A stretch of DNA of 64,000 bases, from positions 1-64,000 of the forward strand of contig JAHLYR010000068.1 in the NCBI GenBank assembly GCA_025128025.1. Direction: 5' to 3'. This stretch comes from Synechococcus sp. CS-1330 (lineage in GTDB: Bacteria > Cyanobacteriota > Cyanobacteriia > PCC-6307 > Cyanobiaceae). Below, one piece after another: positions 37,349 to 45,097 of the stretch (positions are counted from its first letter, which is position 1; each line of letters opens with the position of its first letter). The position numbers and the translations under genes are program-made. The notes under the pieces were generated by a model. It was given only the letters and a program-made list of their open reading frames with translations, had not been told where the DNA came from and did not search any database.

Positions 37349-38464
37349 GTGCTGATTCGAGAAGTTTTGAGTGGTCGCTGGAAGCTGCTGCTGCTGGTGA
37401 GCGCTGTGGCGATTGTGGTACCGCCTGAGGCGGCGGGCCCTTTCAAGCTCCCCTATTTCCTGCTTTGCGGCCTGGCCCTGATCCCTCTGGCCCAGATCAC
37501 AGCTGAGCTGGTCGATCGACTTGTGCACCGCGTTGGTGAGCGGTTGGGAGGGCTGCTGAACGTCACCCTGGGCAATTTGCTTGAGCTGGTGATCGCCCTG
37601 ACGGCCTTGAAAAGCGGCCTTTACGACCTGGTGGTGTTGAGCATTGCCGGTGCCGTGATCACCAACAGCCTGTTGGTGCTCGGAATCAGCACGATCGTGG
37701 CTGGACGGCGGGAGTTGGTGGTGGATCTCAATCGCCACAGTCGTGGCCTGAGCACCCGCCAGTTGCTGATCAGCGTGATTTTGATGTCGGTCCCCTCGAT
37801 CTTCTTCTGGGACTCGATGCACCCGATCACCGAGGGCAGCAACGTATTGGATCTTTTTTCCGTCTACTCCCTGATCGTGGCGGTAATTGTGATGCTGGCT
37901 TATCTGCTTTCCTACCTATATCAACTGGGTACCCATCGGGGGCTCTTTGCTGCTGAGATGGAGCTGGCAGAAGCTAGTGCTACCAGCGAATCCCAGGCAT
38001 CTCTGCTGGCAATTGTGGGTGTGCTGGTTTTGGTGGCCCTGGCCATTGCCGGGGTTTCGGAGCACTTGGTGGCCGGACTTGAAGATCTGGTCAAAGGCAG
38101 TGCGGTCACCCCCCTATTTGTGGGCATGTTGTTGTTGCCGTTGTTTTCGGCAATTCCAGAAGCTCTGGTCGCCTTTCGGGCGGCCAGTCGAGGTCGCATG
38201 GCCCTGGCGATGGCCAGCACCGTCGAATCCAGCGTCCAGTTGATGTTGTTCGTATTGCCCGTTTTGGTCCTGCTCGGACCGCTGATGGGGCGTTTACTGC
38301 ACCTCACCTTCCCGCCCCAGGCCCTGGCCTGCCTTGGGGCTACCGCCTTTGCCGTGCACTGGGTGACGGAAGGGGATTCCCTGACCTGGTACCAGGGTTT
38401 GCTGCTGCTCAGCATCTACACGGCCCTGTTCGTGGGTGCTTTGTTGCTCAAACCCATCATTTGA
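37349..38464 (+). CDS. Ca2+/H+ antiporter, CAX family
   Basis: Eleven-helix CaCA-superfamily exchanger of 371 residues. The two alpha-repeats carry the [16 protein letters not shown] motif (about 75-90) and [19 protein letters not shown], with GNxxE-like and [13 protein letters not shown] elements forming the ion site. It would export Ca2+ against H+ at the cytoplasmic or thylakoid membrane. The frame starts with GTG 24 bp after the tRNA. A second, distinct CaCA protein is encoded 0.8 kb downstream. Confidence 0.88.
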   Translation: MLIREVLSGRWKLLLLVSAVAIVVPPEAAGPFKLPYFLLCGLALIPLAQITAELVDRLVHRVGERLGGLLNVTLGNLLELVIALTALKSGLYDLVVLSIAGAVITNSLLVLGISTIVAGRRELVVDLNRHSRGLSTRQLLISVILMSVPSIFFWDSMHPITEGSNVLDLFSVYSLIVAVIVMLAYLLSYLYQLGTHRGLFAAEMELAEASATSESQASLLAIVGVLVLVALAIAGVSEHLVAGLEDLVKGSAVTPLFVGMLLLPLFSAIPEALVAFRAASRGRMALAMASTVESSVQLMLFVLPVLVLLGPLMGRLLHLTFPPQALACLGATAFAVHWVTEGDSLTWYQGLLLLSIYTALFVGALLLKPII

Positions 38465-38885
38465 CTTGCTCAGGCGAAGGGGTGCCTGCTCTTGGGTTAT
38501 GGTTGAGGGGTCTGGCAGAAGCCGGCTAGCTCTAAGAGCTTGCGCACGCCAGAACAAGCACCATGCATCCCCTGCGCTTCCTGGGGACGGCCGAAAAGTC
38601 TGCCAAGTCAGATCTGTCGGCCAAGTCAGCTCAGTCCAGTTTGATTGTTCTGCTTAGCGATTGCTTCGTGTGAATTCCCTTTGCGGGAATGGCAATCCTT
38701 CGGTGCGAGATCCATATCGATTCAATTTTCCATGTTTCTTGTTTCCCCGTCCCCATCGCGCTCCAGCCGCACCAGCTATCCCAGCTGTCCGCTCCATTCC
38801 CGTCCCCAAGGACGTCCCACCTCCCAACCGCTCACTTGGGAGGAGTTGCTCGGCCAGCGCTGAGCAGGCCGCAAAGCAGCTGCCC
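38465..38885. other. Largest intergenic stretch, no gene supported
   Basis: Two tiny plus-strand frames (38562-38672, 36 codons, and 38732-38863, 43 codons) are present but neither has a recognisable product or convincing ribosome site. Possible hairpins are caggc...gcctg (38471-38488) and attccc...gggaat (38674-38690), with no T-run. The dodecamer ccatatcgattc (38712-38723) is repeated before the next exchanger gene. Probably regulatory DNA, possibly an unrecognised small RNA; not proven. Confidence 0.4.
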
Positions 38886-39185
38886 TCATGAGACCTGCAG
38901 GCGCTGCCGCTGCAGGTACACACGAATCAACTTTTCGTCCATCAGCCCCTGGCGCGCCAGAGGCGCTTCATTGCAGCGCTGGAACAGGCCCAGCAATGTG
39001 GAGGCCTGGAAGCTGTAGCCCTGATCGGCGGCTATGGCCACCACATCGGGAGCGGTAATCACATCGTTGAGCAGGTCCCGCAGGGCAGGATCCTGCTGAA
39101 TCCGGCCCAGAAAGCTAAAGAGGCTTTCGAGCTCGTCGGATTGGGCCGAGGCAGCTGCGGTGGTTGTGGCGTCTGGATCAATCAC
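38886..39185 (-). CDS. Small Nif11-domain protein
   Basis: The C-terminal 75 residues read ELESLFSFLGRIQQDPALRD, then LNDVITAPDVVAIAADQGYSFQ and ASTLLGLFQRCNEAPLARQG, the Nif11-like repeat of helix, Asp-rich turn and Gly-Tyr-x-F motif. From a GTG start the product is 99 residues; the frame further upstream is not coding. The protein lacks the CAG/GG double-Gly ending of RiPP precursor leaders, so a regulatory or accessory function is more likely than a secreted peptide (inference). Confidence 0.65.
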   Translation of the reverse strand: MIDPDATTTAAASAQSDELESLFSFLGRIQQDPALRDLLNDVITAPDVVAIAADQGYSFQASTLLGLFQRCNEAPLARQGLMDEKLIRVYLQRQRLQVS

Positions 39186-39297
39186 TCGGAATGTCTGACC
39201 GTAATTTAGGCAAAGCCTAGTCGCAGGCACCGGATAACCCCTGTCGGCGAGCGACCGTACAGAATTCCCATATCGATTCTTTGGCAGCCCCTCACCG

Positions 39298-40362
39298 ATG
39301 CCCCTATTGCCAAGCGCCATCGAAATCATCGTTGGCATCCTGCTGCTGTTTGGTGGCGGCGAGTTGTTTGTGGGTGGGTCCACGGCCGTGGCCCTGTTGT
39401 TTGGCATTCCCCAGATCGTGATCGGGCTCACGGTGGTGTCTCTTGGCACCAGCGCGCCAGAACTATTCGTGAGCTTGATCTCCACGATTCAAGGCAGCGA
39501 CGCTATTGCCGTCAGCAACGTTGTTGGTAGCAATATTTTCAACGTGTTGGTGGTGCTTGGGCTCAGTGCCCTCGTGGTGCCGCTGCGAGTTAAAAGCCGG
39601 CTGATACGCCGTGACGTTCCATTGCTGCTTGGTGTGTCGATGGCGGTGTGGGGCATGGCCTCCGGCGGTCGGATCACCTGGCAGGCCGGCCTGGCCCTGC
39701 TGGTCGGCACGGTAATCAACATCATCTGGGAGATGCGCACTGCCGGTGAGAATCCTGATGAGGTTGATGATATTGACGAAAACGATCGGGCTACTCCGGC
39801 TGTAGCTGCGGCCAAATTGGCGGGCGGGCTTGTGCTGCTCGTGGTGGGATCCCAGATTTTGGTTAAGGGGGCCACGGCAGCGGCTCTGGGCTTGGGCATC
39901 AGCCAAGCAGTTATTGGCCTCACGATCGTTTCCGCCGGCACCTCGATGCCGGAATTGGTGACCTCGCTGGTGGCGGCATACCGCGGCAAGGCCGATCTGG
40001 CAATCGGCAACGTTGTCGGCAGCAACCTGCTCAACCAGCTTCTGATACTTGGGGTTTGCGGGGTCTTTTCCGGTGAGGGGCTCCTGGTGGATCAGGTGGT
40101 GATTAGCCGGGATCTGCCGGTGATGGTGCTCACCACCCTGGCCCTGCTGCCCATCCTCTGGACCCGGGGGGTGGTGACCAGACTGGAGGGGGGGATTTTG
40201 GTAGGCCTCTACGGCCTATACCTGGTGGAGCAGTTGCTTACGAATACGGTTACATCAGCAGTTGATGAATTCAGGTTTGTGGCCCTAGTGGCGATCCTGC
40301 CGCTGGTGTTTGTGTTTCTCGTGTGGCAAACCCTGCGCTGGCGCCGGGATCGCTTCGCTTGA
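39298..40362 (+). CDS. Calcium/sodium:proton antiporter, CaCA family (YrbG-like)
   Basis: The 354-residue protein has two homologous halves of five helices. Each has the GTSAPEL / GNVVGSN-type motifs: VVSLGTSAPELFVSLIS with AVSNVVGSNIFNVL in the first half, and IVSAGTSMPELVTSLVA with AIGNVVGSNLLNQLL in the second. These are the YrbG-type Ca2+/cation exchanger signatures, with the Glu residues at the exchange site. A variable acidic loop (residues about 150-170, with DEVDDIDENDR) separates the halves. The protein exports Ca2+ or Na+. Confidence 0.92.
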   Translation: MPLLPSAIEIIVGILLLFGGGELFVGGSTAVALLFGIPQIVIGLTVVSLGTSAPELFVSLISTIQGSDAIAVSNVVGSNIFNVLVVLGLSALVVPLRVKSRLIRRDVPLLLGVSMAVWGMASGGRITWQAGLALLVGTVINIIWEMRTAGENPDEVDDIDENDRATPAVAAAKLAGGLVLLVVGSQILVKGATAAALGLGISQAVIGLTIVSAGTSMPELVTSLVAAYRGKADLAIGNVVGSNLLNQLLILGVCGVFSGEGLLVDQVVISRDLPVMVLTTLALLPILWTRGVVTRLEGGILVGLYGLYLVEQLLTNTVTSAVDEFRFVALVAILPLVFVFLVWQTLRWRRDRFA

Positions 40363-40415
40363 GCCTCCTGGCCAGCAGCGCTTTGCTAGCCCTTTTGAGG
40401 CCTGTTTGCCCTAAC

Positions 40416-40952
40416 CTAGGAGTGGGGGGCTTTTTTGCCGCCAGCCACCAGCCAGGCGCTCAGGGCCAACAACAACACACTGCCGCTGAATACCAGCAGG
40501 TTGGAGATGTTATTGATTGGGAAGACCAACATGGCCTTGAAGGCGGACACTATCAACGCCACTACGATCACCTTCACCAACTTTTCCTTGAGGTCATCGA
40601 GGCTGCGAATGTCGAGCAGGCCGCTGCCGCCGTCTTTCCCGTCCTCGTGCGCCGCTTCAATGTTGGAGATCATCAGCTCATACACCCCGTAGCCGAAGAT
40701 CATCAGGGCGATGCCGATCAGGTATATGTCGACTCCGCCCACCAACTTGCCCAGCTGCATGGCGATTGTGTAACTGGTGTCGCCAGAGCCGTCGAGCAGC
40801 ACTTTCAGGGCACCAAGCACCTCCAGGGTGCCGGCAAGGTATGCGGCTGCAGCACTGAGCAGGCTCATCACCACCGGCACAATCGCGATCAGCCGGAAGC
40901 GCCACAGCCAACGCTCAAATATCCACTCAAGGCGATGTTGATGGTGAGCCAT
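40416..40952 (-). CDS. YqhA/UPF0114-family membrane protein
   Basis: The 178-residue product has three or four transmembrane segments: RFRLIAIVPVVMSLLSAAAAYLAG (about 20-43), a second around GGVDIYLIGIALMIFGYGVYELMI, and a third at VKVIVVALIVSAFKAMLVFPI plus a C-terminal helix. This is the conserved YqhA family of unknown function. The ATG used begins MAHHQHRLEWIFERWL. It is transcribed away from the amino-acid transporter operon, separated by a 70-bp spacer. Confidence 0.84.
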   Translation of the reverse strand: MAHHQHRLEWIFERWLWRFRLIAIVPVVMSLLSAAAAYLAGTLEVLGALKVLLDGSGDTSYTIAMQLGKLVGGVDIYLIGIALMIFGYGVYELMISNIEAAHEDGKDGGSGLLDIRSLDDLKEKLVKVIVVALIVSAFKAMLVFPINNISNLLVFSGSVLLLALSAWLVAGGKKAPHS

Positions 40953-41022
40953 GGCTCTGATCAAGAGCATTAGGGCGCGACTCTAACCTTGATGTAACAC
41001 TGGGCCGAGATCGGAATTGTCC

Positions 41023-42084
41023 ATGGTCCTGCTTCACCGCTTCACTGCCGTCGTACCCCTGATCGCGTCCCTGGCCCTGGTGGGATGCGCAGGCGACGGC
41101 GGTGGAGTTCAAAGCCAAAAAATGGCCGCCATTAAGGCTCGGGGCAGCTTGATCTGTGGTGTGGACGGCAAGCTGCCCGGTTTCAGTTTTGTGGGCCCTG
41201 ACGGCCGCTACAGCGGTCTGGACGTCGATATTTGCAAGGCAACTGCCGCTGCGGTGCTATCGGATCCCGCCAAGGTCACCTACCGCGACCTCAGTGCCAC
41301 CGAACGCTTTGCGGCTCTGAGCAGCGGTGAAGTTGACCTGCTTTCCCGCAACACCACCATGACCCTCAGTCGTGATGCGCCTGGCGGTAATGCGCTTGCC
41401 TTTGCTCCCACCACCTTCTTTGATGGCCAGGCAGTGATGGTGCCCGCCACCAGCGGCATTCGATCCCTTAAGGACCTTGCCGGCAAGCCGATCTGCGTGG
41501 AGACCGGAACCTCCACAGAGCTCAACCTGGCCGACCGGATGCGGGAGCTCAATGCCACCTACACGCCGCTGAAATTCCAGTCTGGGGATCAGACCTTTGC
41601 GGCTTACCTGCAGGGTCGTTGCGTGGCTGTCACCTCTGATCGCTCCCAGCTGGCCGCCAAGCGAACCGGCTTCCCCAACCCCGCAGAGCACCTCCTGCTC
41701 CCCGATATGCTCAGCAAGGAGCCGCTCAACCCAGCCACCATCAATGCTGATCCGGCCTGGGCTGATGCCGTGCGCTGGGTGGTTTACAGCCTTATCCAGG
41801 CAGAGGAATTGGGCGTCACTGCCGCCAACATCGACGCAAAGGTGGCAGAGGCCAAGGCAAACAAAAACCTCGCCCAGCTTCGTCGCTTTTTTGGAGTTGA
41901 GGGTGATCTTGGCAAGCAGCTGGGCCTGCCTGCCGATTTCGTGGTTCGGACTGTGAAGGCTGTGGGTAATTACGGCGAGATGTTCGAGCGCAATGTGGGA
42001 ACTGGTTCACCCCTCAAGCTGGAGCGAGGTATGAATCAGCAATGGCGTCAAGGCGGTCTGATGTATTCGCCTCCCTTCCTGTGA
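41023..42084 (+). CDS. Polar amino-acid ABC transporter substrate-binding protein (BztA/AapJ-like)
   Basis: Periplasmic binding lipoprotein of 353 residues. The leader ends in LVGCAGDGG, a good lipobox. The SBP-3 domain includes RGSLICGVDGKLPGFSFVGPDG, GLDVDICKATAAAVLSDPAK and YRDLSATERFAALSSGEVDLL, then a substrate-binding GLKDLAGKPI-like region (SLKDLAGKPICVETGTS). It binds acidic or neutral amino acids. It is the first of four genes arranged as binding protein, permease, permease and ATPase. A TTG six bases upstream is an alternative start. Confidence 0.92.
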   Translation: MVLLHRFTAVVPLIASLALVGCAGDGGGVQSQKMAAIKARGSLICGVDGKLPGFSFVGPDGRYSGLDVDICKATAAAVLSDPAKVTYRDLSATERFAALSSGEVDLLSRNTTMTLSRDAPGGNALAFAPTTFFDGQAVMVPATSGIRSLKDLAGKPICVETGTSTELNLADRMRELNATYTPLKFQSGDQTFAAYLQGRCVAVTSDRSQLAAKRTGFPNPAEHLLLPDMLSKEPLNPATINADPAWADAVRWVVYSLIQAEELGVTAANIDAKVAEAKANKNLAQLRRFFGVEGDLGKQLGLPADFVVRTVKAVGNYGEMFERNVGTGSPLKLERGMNQQWRQGGLMYSPPFL

Positions 42085-42109
42085 GGTCCATTAGCGCCGT
42101 CTCGCTGCC

Positions 42110-43072
42110 ATGACCAGCCGCTTTCAAATCCCCCCCTGGTGGCGCAACCGCCGCTACCTGCCCTGGCTTGTCCAGGGCGCTGTGGCTCTTGTAATTGCAG
42201 TGGTGGTGGCATTTCTGCTCACCAATCTTCTGCTCAACCTCACCGCCCGGGGCCTGCTGCTCAGCTGGAGCTGGCTGGGGCAACCAGCGGGATTTGATCT
42301 GGCTGAAACAATCCTGCCGTTTGATGCCAGCCTTCCCTACTGGCGAGCCATGCTGGCGGGATTAGTCAACACCCTACGGGTGGTGATCGCCGGTTTGGTG
42401 GGGGCCACTGTGCTCGGCACCCTTATCGGCACTGCTTCTTTCAGCAGCAATGGGCTGCTGCGCAGACTGGCTCGGGTGTATGTGGAGGTGATTCGCAATA
42501 TCCCCCTGCTGCTGCAACTGATCTTCTGGTATTTCGTGGTGTTTCTGGCCTTGCCGAATGGCCGCGACGCTCTGCAGCTGCCGGGGATAGTGCTGGCTAA
42601 ATCAGGACTGTTTTTAGGCTCTCCCGAACTGGTAGATGGCGTTTGGCAGGCCCCCCTGCGCTTCACCGTTGAATTTGGTGCTCTGCTCACCGGGCTAGTT
42701 GTTTATACCGCTGCCTTTATCGCCGAGGTGGTGCGCGGCGGTATTGCCTCAGTGCCTAAGGGCCAGTGGGAGGCAGCCACCTCGTTGGGTTTTTCGCCCC
42801 TGCTGACCCTGCAGCGGATCGTTTTGCCCCAAGCCTTGCGCGTGATTGTGCCGGGGCTCAACACCCAATACATTTCACTTGCCAAGAATTCCTCACTGGC
42901 AGTGGCCTGCGGCTTCACTGATCTCTATTCAGTTTCGGAAACGACCCTCAATCAAACCGGCCGTGCCATTGAGGTGATGTTGATCTTGTTGGGTTCTTAT
43001 TTAGTGATCGACCTTGTGATTTCTGCCCTGATGAACGGGCTGAATGGCTTGGTGCAGCTGAGAGAACGCTGA
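42110..43072 (+). CDS. Polar amino-acid ABC transporter permease (BztB/AapQ-like)
   Basis: HEQRo/His-Glu-Gln-Arg-opine permease of 320 residues. The membrane-spanning core starts with GLVNTLRVVIAGLVGATVLG. The conserved loop reads VRGGIASVPKGQWEAATSLG, followed by LVIPQALRVIVPGLNTQYIS-like sequence. The larger N-terminal extension (residues 1-85, with a first helix) is typical of BztB compared with shorter paralogues. It forms a heterodimer with the next permease and follows the binding-protein gene by 25 bp. Confidence 0.92.
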   Translation: MTSRFQIPPWWRNRRYLPWLVQGAVALVIAVVVAFLLTNLLLNLTARGLLLSWSWLGQPAGFDLAETILPFDASLPYWRAMLAGLVNTLRVVIAGLVGATVLGTLIGTASFSSNGLLRRLARVYVEVIRNIPLLLQLIFWYFVVFLALPNGRDALQLPGIVLAKSGLFLGSPELVDGVWQAPLRFTVEFGALLTGLVVYTAAFIAEVVRGGIASVPKGQWEAATSLGFSPLLTLQRIVLPQALRVIVPGLNTQYISLAKNSSLAVACGFTDLYSVSETTLNQTGRAIEVMLILLGSYLVIDLVISALMNGLNGLVQLRER

Positions 43073-43073
43073 A

Positions 43074-44315
43074 ATGGCAAGTACAGCTCCTCTGGTGGTG
43101 CGAGCTAGTCCTTTGCGCAGATTGCAAAAGGAGCTCTTTGGCAGCCGACTCGATGGTTTGATTTCGATCGCCCTGTTGGCAGCCCTGCTGGCAGCTGGCT
43201 TGGGCTTTTTCCGCTGGGCGCTATTCCAGGCCCAATGGGCCGTGCTCAGTGCCAACAGCACCCTGTTTGCCGTAGGTCGCTACCCAGTGGAGCAGCAGTG
43301 GCGCCTATGGCTGCTCACTAGCTTGCTGGCCCTGGCAACCGGGCTGAGTTGGGGTCTGTTGAGGGCTTTCCCAGGCTCCGGCGCTGTTCGCGCTCTTTGG
43401 CCCCGCAATGACCGCTGGGCCGCCTCAATTCTGGTGGTGCTCGCCCTCTGGCGGCCCATGGCCCTACAGCTAACCCTTGCCATCCAGGCGCGTTGGTGGG
43501 GGATTGCTGCCCTATTGCTTCTCGCCCGCTGGGCCGCCGGGCGCTATGGCCCAGCCATTCCCCAGGCTTGCCGCCGGCTGATTCCCCTGTTTTGGCCCCT
43601 GCTTTATCTGGTGGGCATGGTGCTGATCAGTGGCGGCCTGGGGCTGGTGCAGGTTCCGCCTTCCGAGTGGGGTGGCTTGCTGCTCACGGTGTTGATGGCC
43701 ACCTTTGCCATCCTGCTCTGCTTTCCCCTGGGGGTGCTGCTCGCCCTTGGTCGCCGCAGCGAGCTGCCGCTGCTGCGCTGGGGCTCGGTGATCTACATCG
43801 AGTTCATCCGCGGGGCACCACTTATTACCCTGCTGTTTCTTGGGCAGAACATCCTCGGTTTCCTGCTGCCAGGAGGCCTGGCTCCAGATCGGGTTTGGCG
43901 GGCTGCCTGGGTGCTCACCTTCTTCGCTGCTGCCTATGTGGCTGAGGCGGTGCGTTCCGGGTTGGCGGCTGTTCCTGCGGGGCAACTGGAGGCGGCACGC
44001 TCCCTGGGGCTGCCCATGCCGCTCGCCCTGATCCACGTGATGCTGCCCCAGGCCATACGAGTTGCCCTGCCAGCCACGGTGGGCCAATTCATCACCCTGC
44101 TGCAAGACACCACCGTGCTCTCCTTGATCGGTTTGCTTGACCTAGTCGGCACCGCCCGTACGGTGATGGCCAACCCAATGTTTCTCGGTAAGAACGCGGA
44201 GGTGTATTTGGTGCTCGCCATTTTGTTTTGGACTTGCTGCGCGGCCCTTGGGCTGGGCAGTCGCGCCTTAGAAACTCGCCTTAACACCCATTCCCCCTCT
44301 GCGCCCCAGGCATGA
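43074..44315 (+). CDS. Polar amino-acid ABC transporter permease (BztC/AapM-like)
   Basis: The 413-residue permease is larger than most because of an N-terminal extension with three to four extra helices (from LDGLISIALLAALLAAGLGF to about residue 215), typical of BztC/AapM. The EAA-like loop reads VRSGLAAVPAGQLEAARSLG, then LIHVMLPQAIRVALPATVGQ. It starts 1 bp after the preceding permease stop and overlaps the ATPase gene by 4 bp, so the operon is tightly coupled. Confidence 0.92.
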   Translation: MASTAPLVVRASPLRRLQKELFGSRLDGLISIALLAALLAAGLGFFRWALFQAQWAVLSANSTLFAVGRYPVEQQWRLWLLTSLLALATGLSWGLLRAFPGSGAVRALWPRNDRWAASILVVLALWRPMALQLTLAIQARWWGIAALLLLARWAAGRYGPAIPQACRRLIPLFWPLLYLVGMVLISGGLGLVQVPPSEWGGLLLTVLMATFAILLCFPLGVLLALGRRSELPLLRWGSVIYIEFIRGAPLITLLFLGQNILGFLLPGGLAPDRVWRAAWVLTFFAAAYVAEAVRSGLAAVPAGQLEAARSLGLPMPLALIHVMLPQAIRVALPATVGQFITLLQDTTVLSLIGLLDLVGTARTVMANPMFLGKNAEVYLVLAILFWTCCAALGLGSRALETRLNTHSPSAPQA

Positions 44316-45058
44316 CCAGTTCACCCGCCCTGATGATCGAAGCCCGTGGGGTCGAGAAGTGGTATCCCAACGGCTTCCATGCCCTACGTGGTGTTGATCT
44401 ATACGTGCACCAAGGCGAGGTGGTGGTGATCATGGGTCCTTCTGGCTCGGGTAAGAGCACTTTTCTGCGCACCTTCAACGCCATGGAGGATTTTCAGAAG
44501 GGCTCAATCGTGGTGGATGGCATTGAAATTAGCGACGATTTGCGCCGGATCGATGCGATCCGCCGGGAGGTGGGCATGGTGTTCCAGCAGTTCAATTTGT
44601 TTCCCCACCTCTCGGTGCTCGACAACCTCACCTTGGCACCGGTGAAAGTGCGCAAACGCCCTAAAGCTGAGGTGGAGCGCCAAGCTCTGGAGTTGTTGGA
44701 GCGGGTTGGGATCGCCGAACAGGCCCACAAGTTTCCAGGCCAGCTCTCCGGCGGCCAGCAACAGCGGGTGGCAATTGCCCGCTCGCTTTGCATGGAGCCC
44801 CGCATCATGTTGTTTGATGAGCCCACCAGTGCCCTAGATCCCGAGATGGTGCAGGAGGTGCTGGCGGTGATGCAGGAGCTGGCCCGCGACGGCATGACCA
44901 TGGTGGTGGTGAGCCATGAGGTGCGCTTTGCGCGTCAGGTGGCCAGCCGGGTGGTGCTTATGGCGGATGGCGAGGTGGTGGAGGTGGCGCCGCCGCAGCA
45001 GTTTTTCACTAACCCCCAGCATGAGCGCAGCAAGCAATTCCTCAGTCAGATCAGCTGA
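44312..45058 (+). CDS. Polar amino-acid ABC transporter ATP-binding protein (BztD/AapP-like)
   Basis: ATPase of 248 residues that powers the binding-protein-dependent importer. Walker A is GPSGSGKSTFL (48-58), the Q-loop VGMVFQQFNLFPHLS, the signature LSGGQQQRVAIARSL, Walker B IMLFDEPTSALDPEMV and the switch His VSHE. The VLDNLTLAPVKVRK stretch is characteristic of the glutamine/polar-amino-acid subfamily. It overlaps the BztC stop. The operon ends 40 bp before the P-type ATPase. Confidence 0.95.
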   Translation: MTSSPALMIEARGVEKWYPNGFHALRGVDLYVHQGEVVVIMGPSGSGKSTFLRTFNAMEDFQKGSIVVDGIEISDDLRRIDAIRREVGMVFQQFNLFPHLSVLDNLTLAPVKVRKRPKAEVERQALELLERVGIAEQAHKFPGQLSGGQQQRVAIARSLCMEPRIMLFDEPTSALDPEMVQEVLAVMQELARDGMTMVVVSHEVRFARQVASRVVLMADGEVVEVAPPQQFFTNPQHERSKQFLSQIS

Positions 45059-45097
45059 GTTCTGTCTGATTACTCCACACCAACTGCTCCTGCTTTC

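Noticed and set aside
38562-38863. Two tiny plus-strand frames in the large spacer as genes or a tmRNA-like RNA
   Set aside because: No family, no ribosome site and none of the conserved tmRNA ends or tag sequence are present.
39185-39485. N-terminal extension of the Nif11 protein in the upstream frame
   Set aside because: The added sequence is antisense to the start of the CaCA exchanger and has no Nif11 character.
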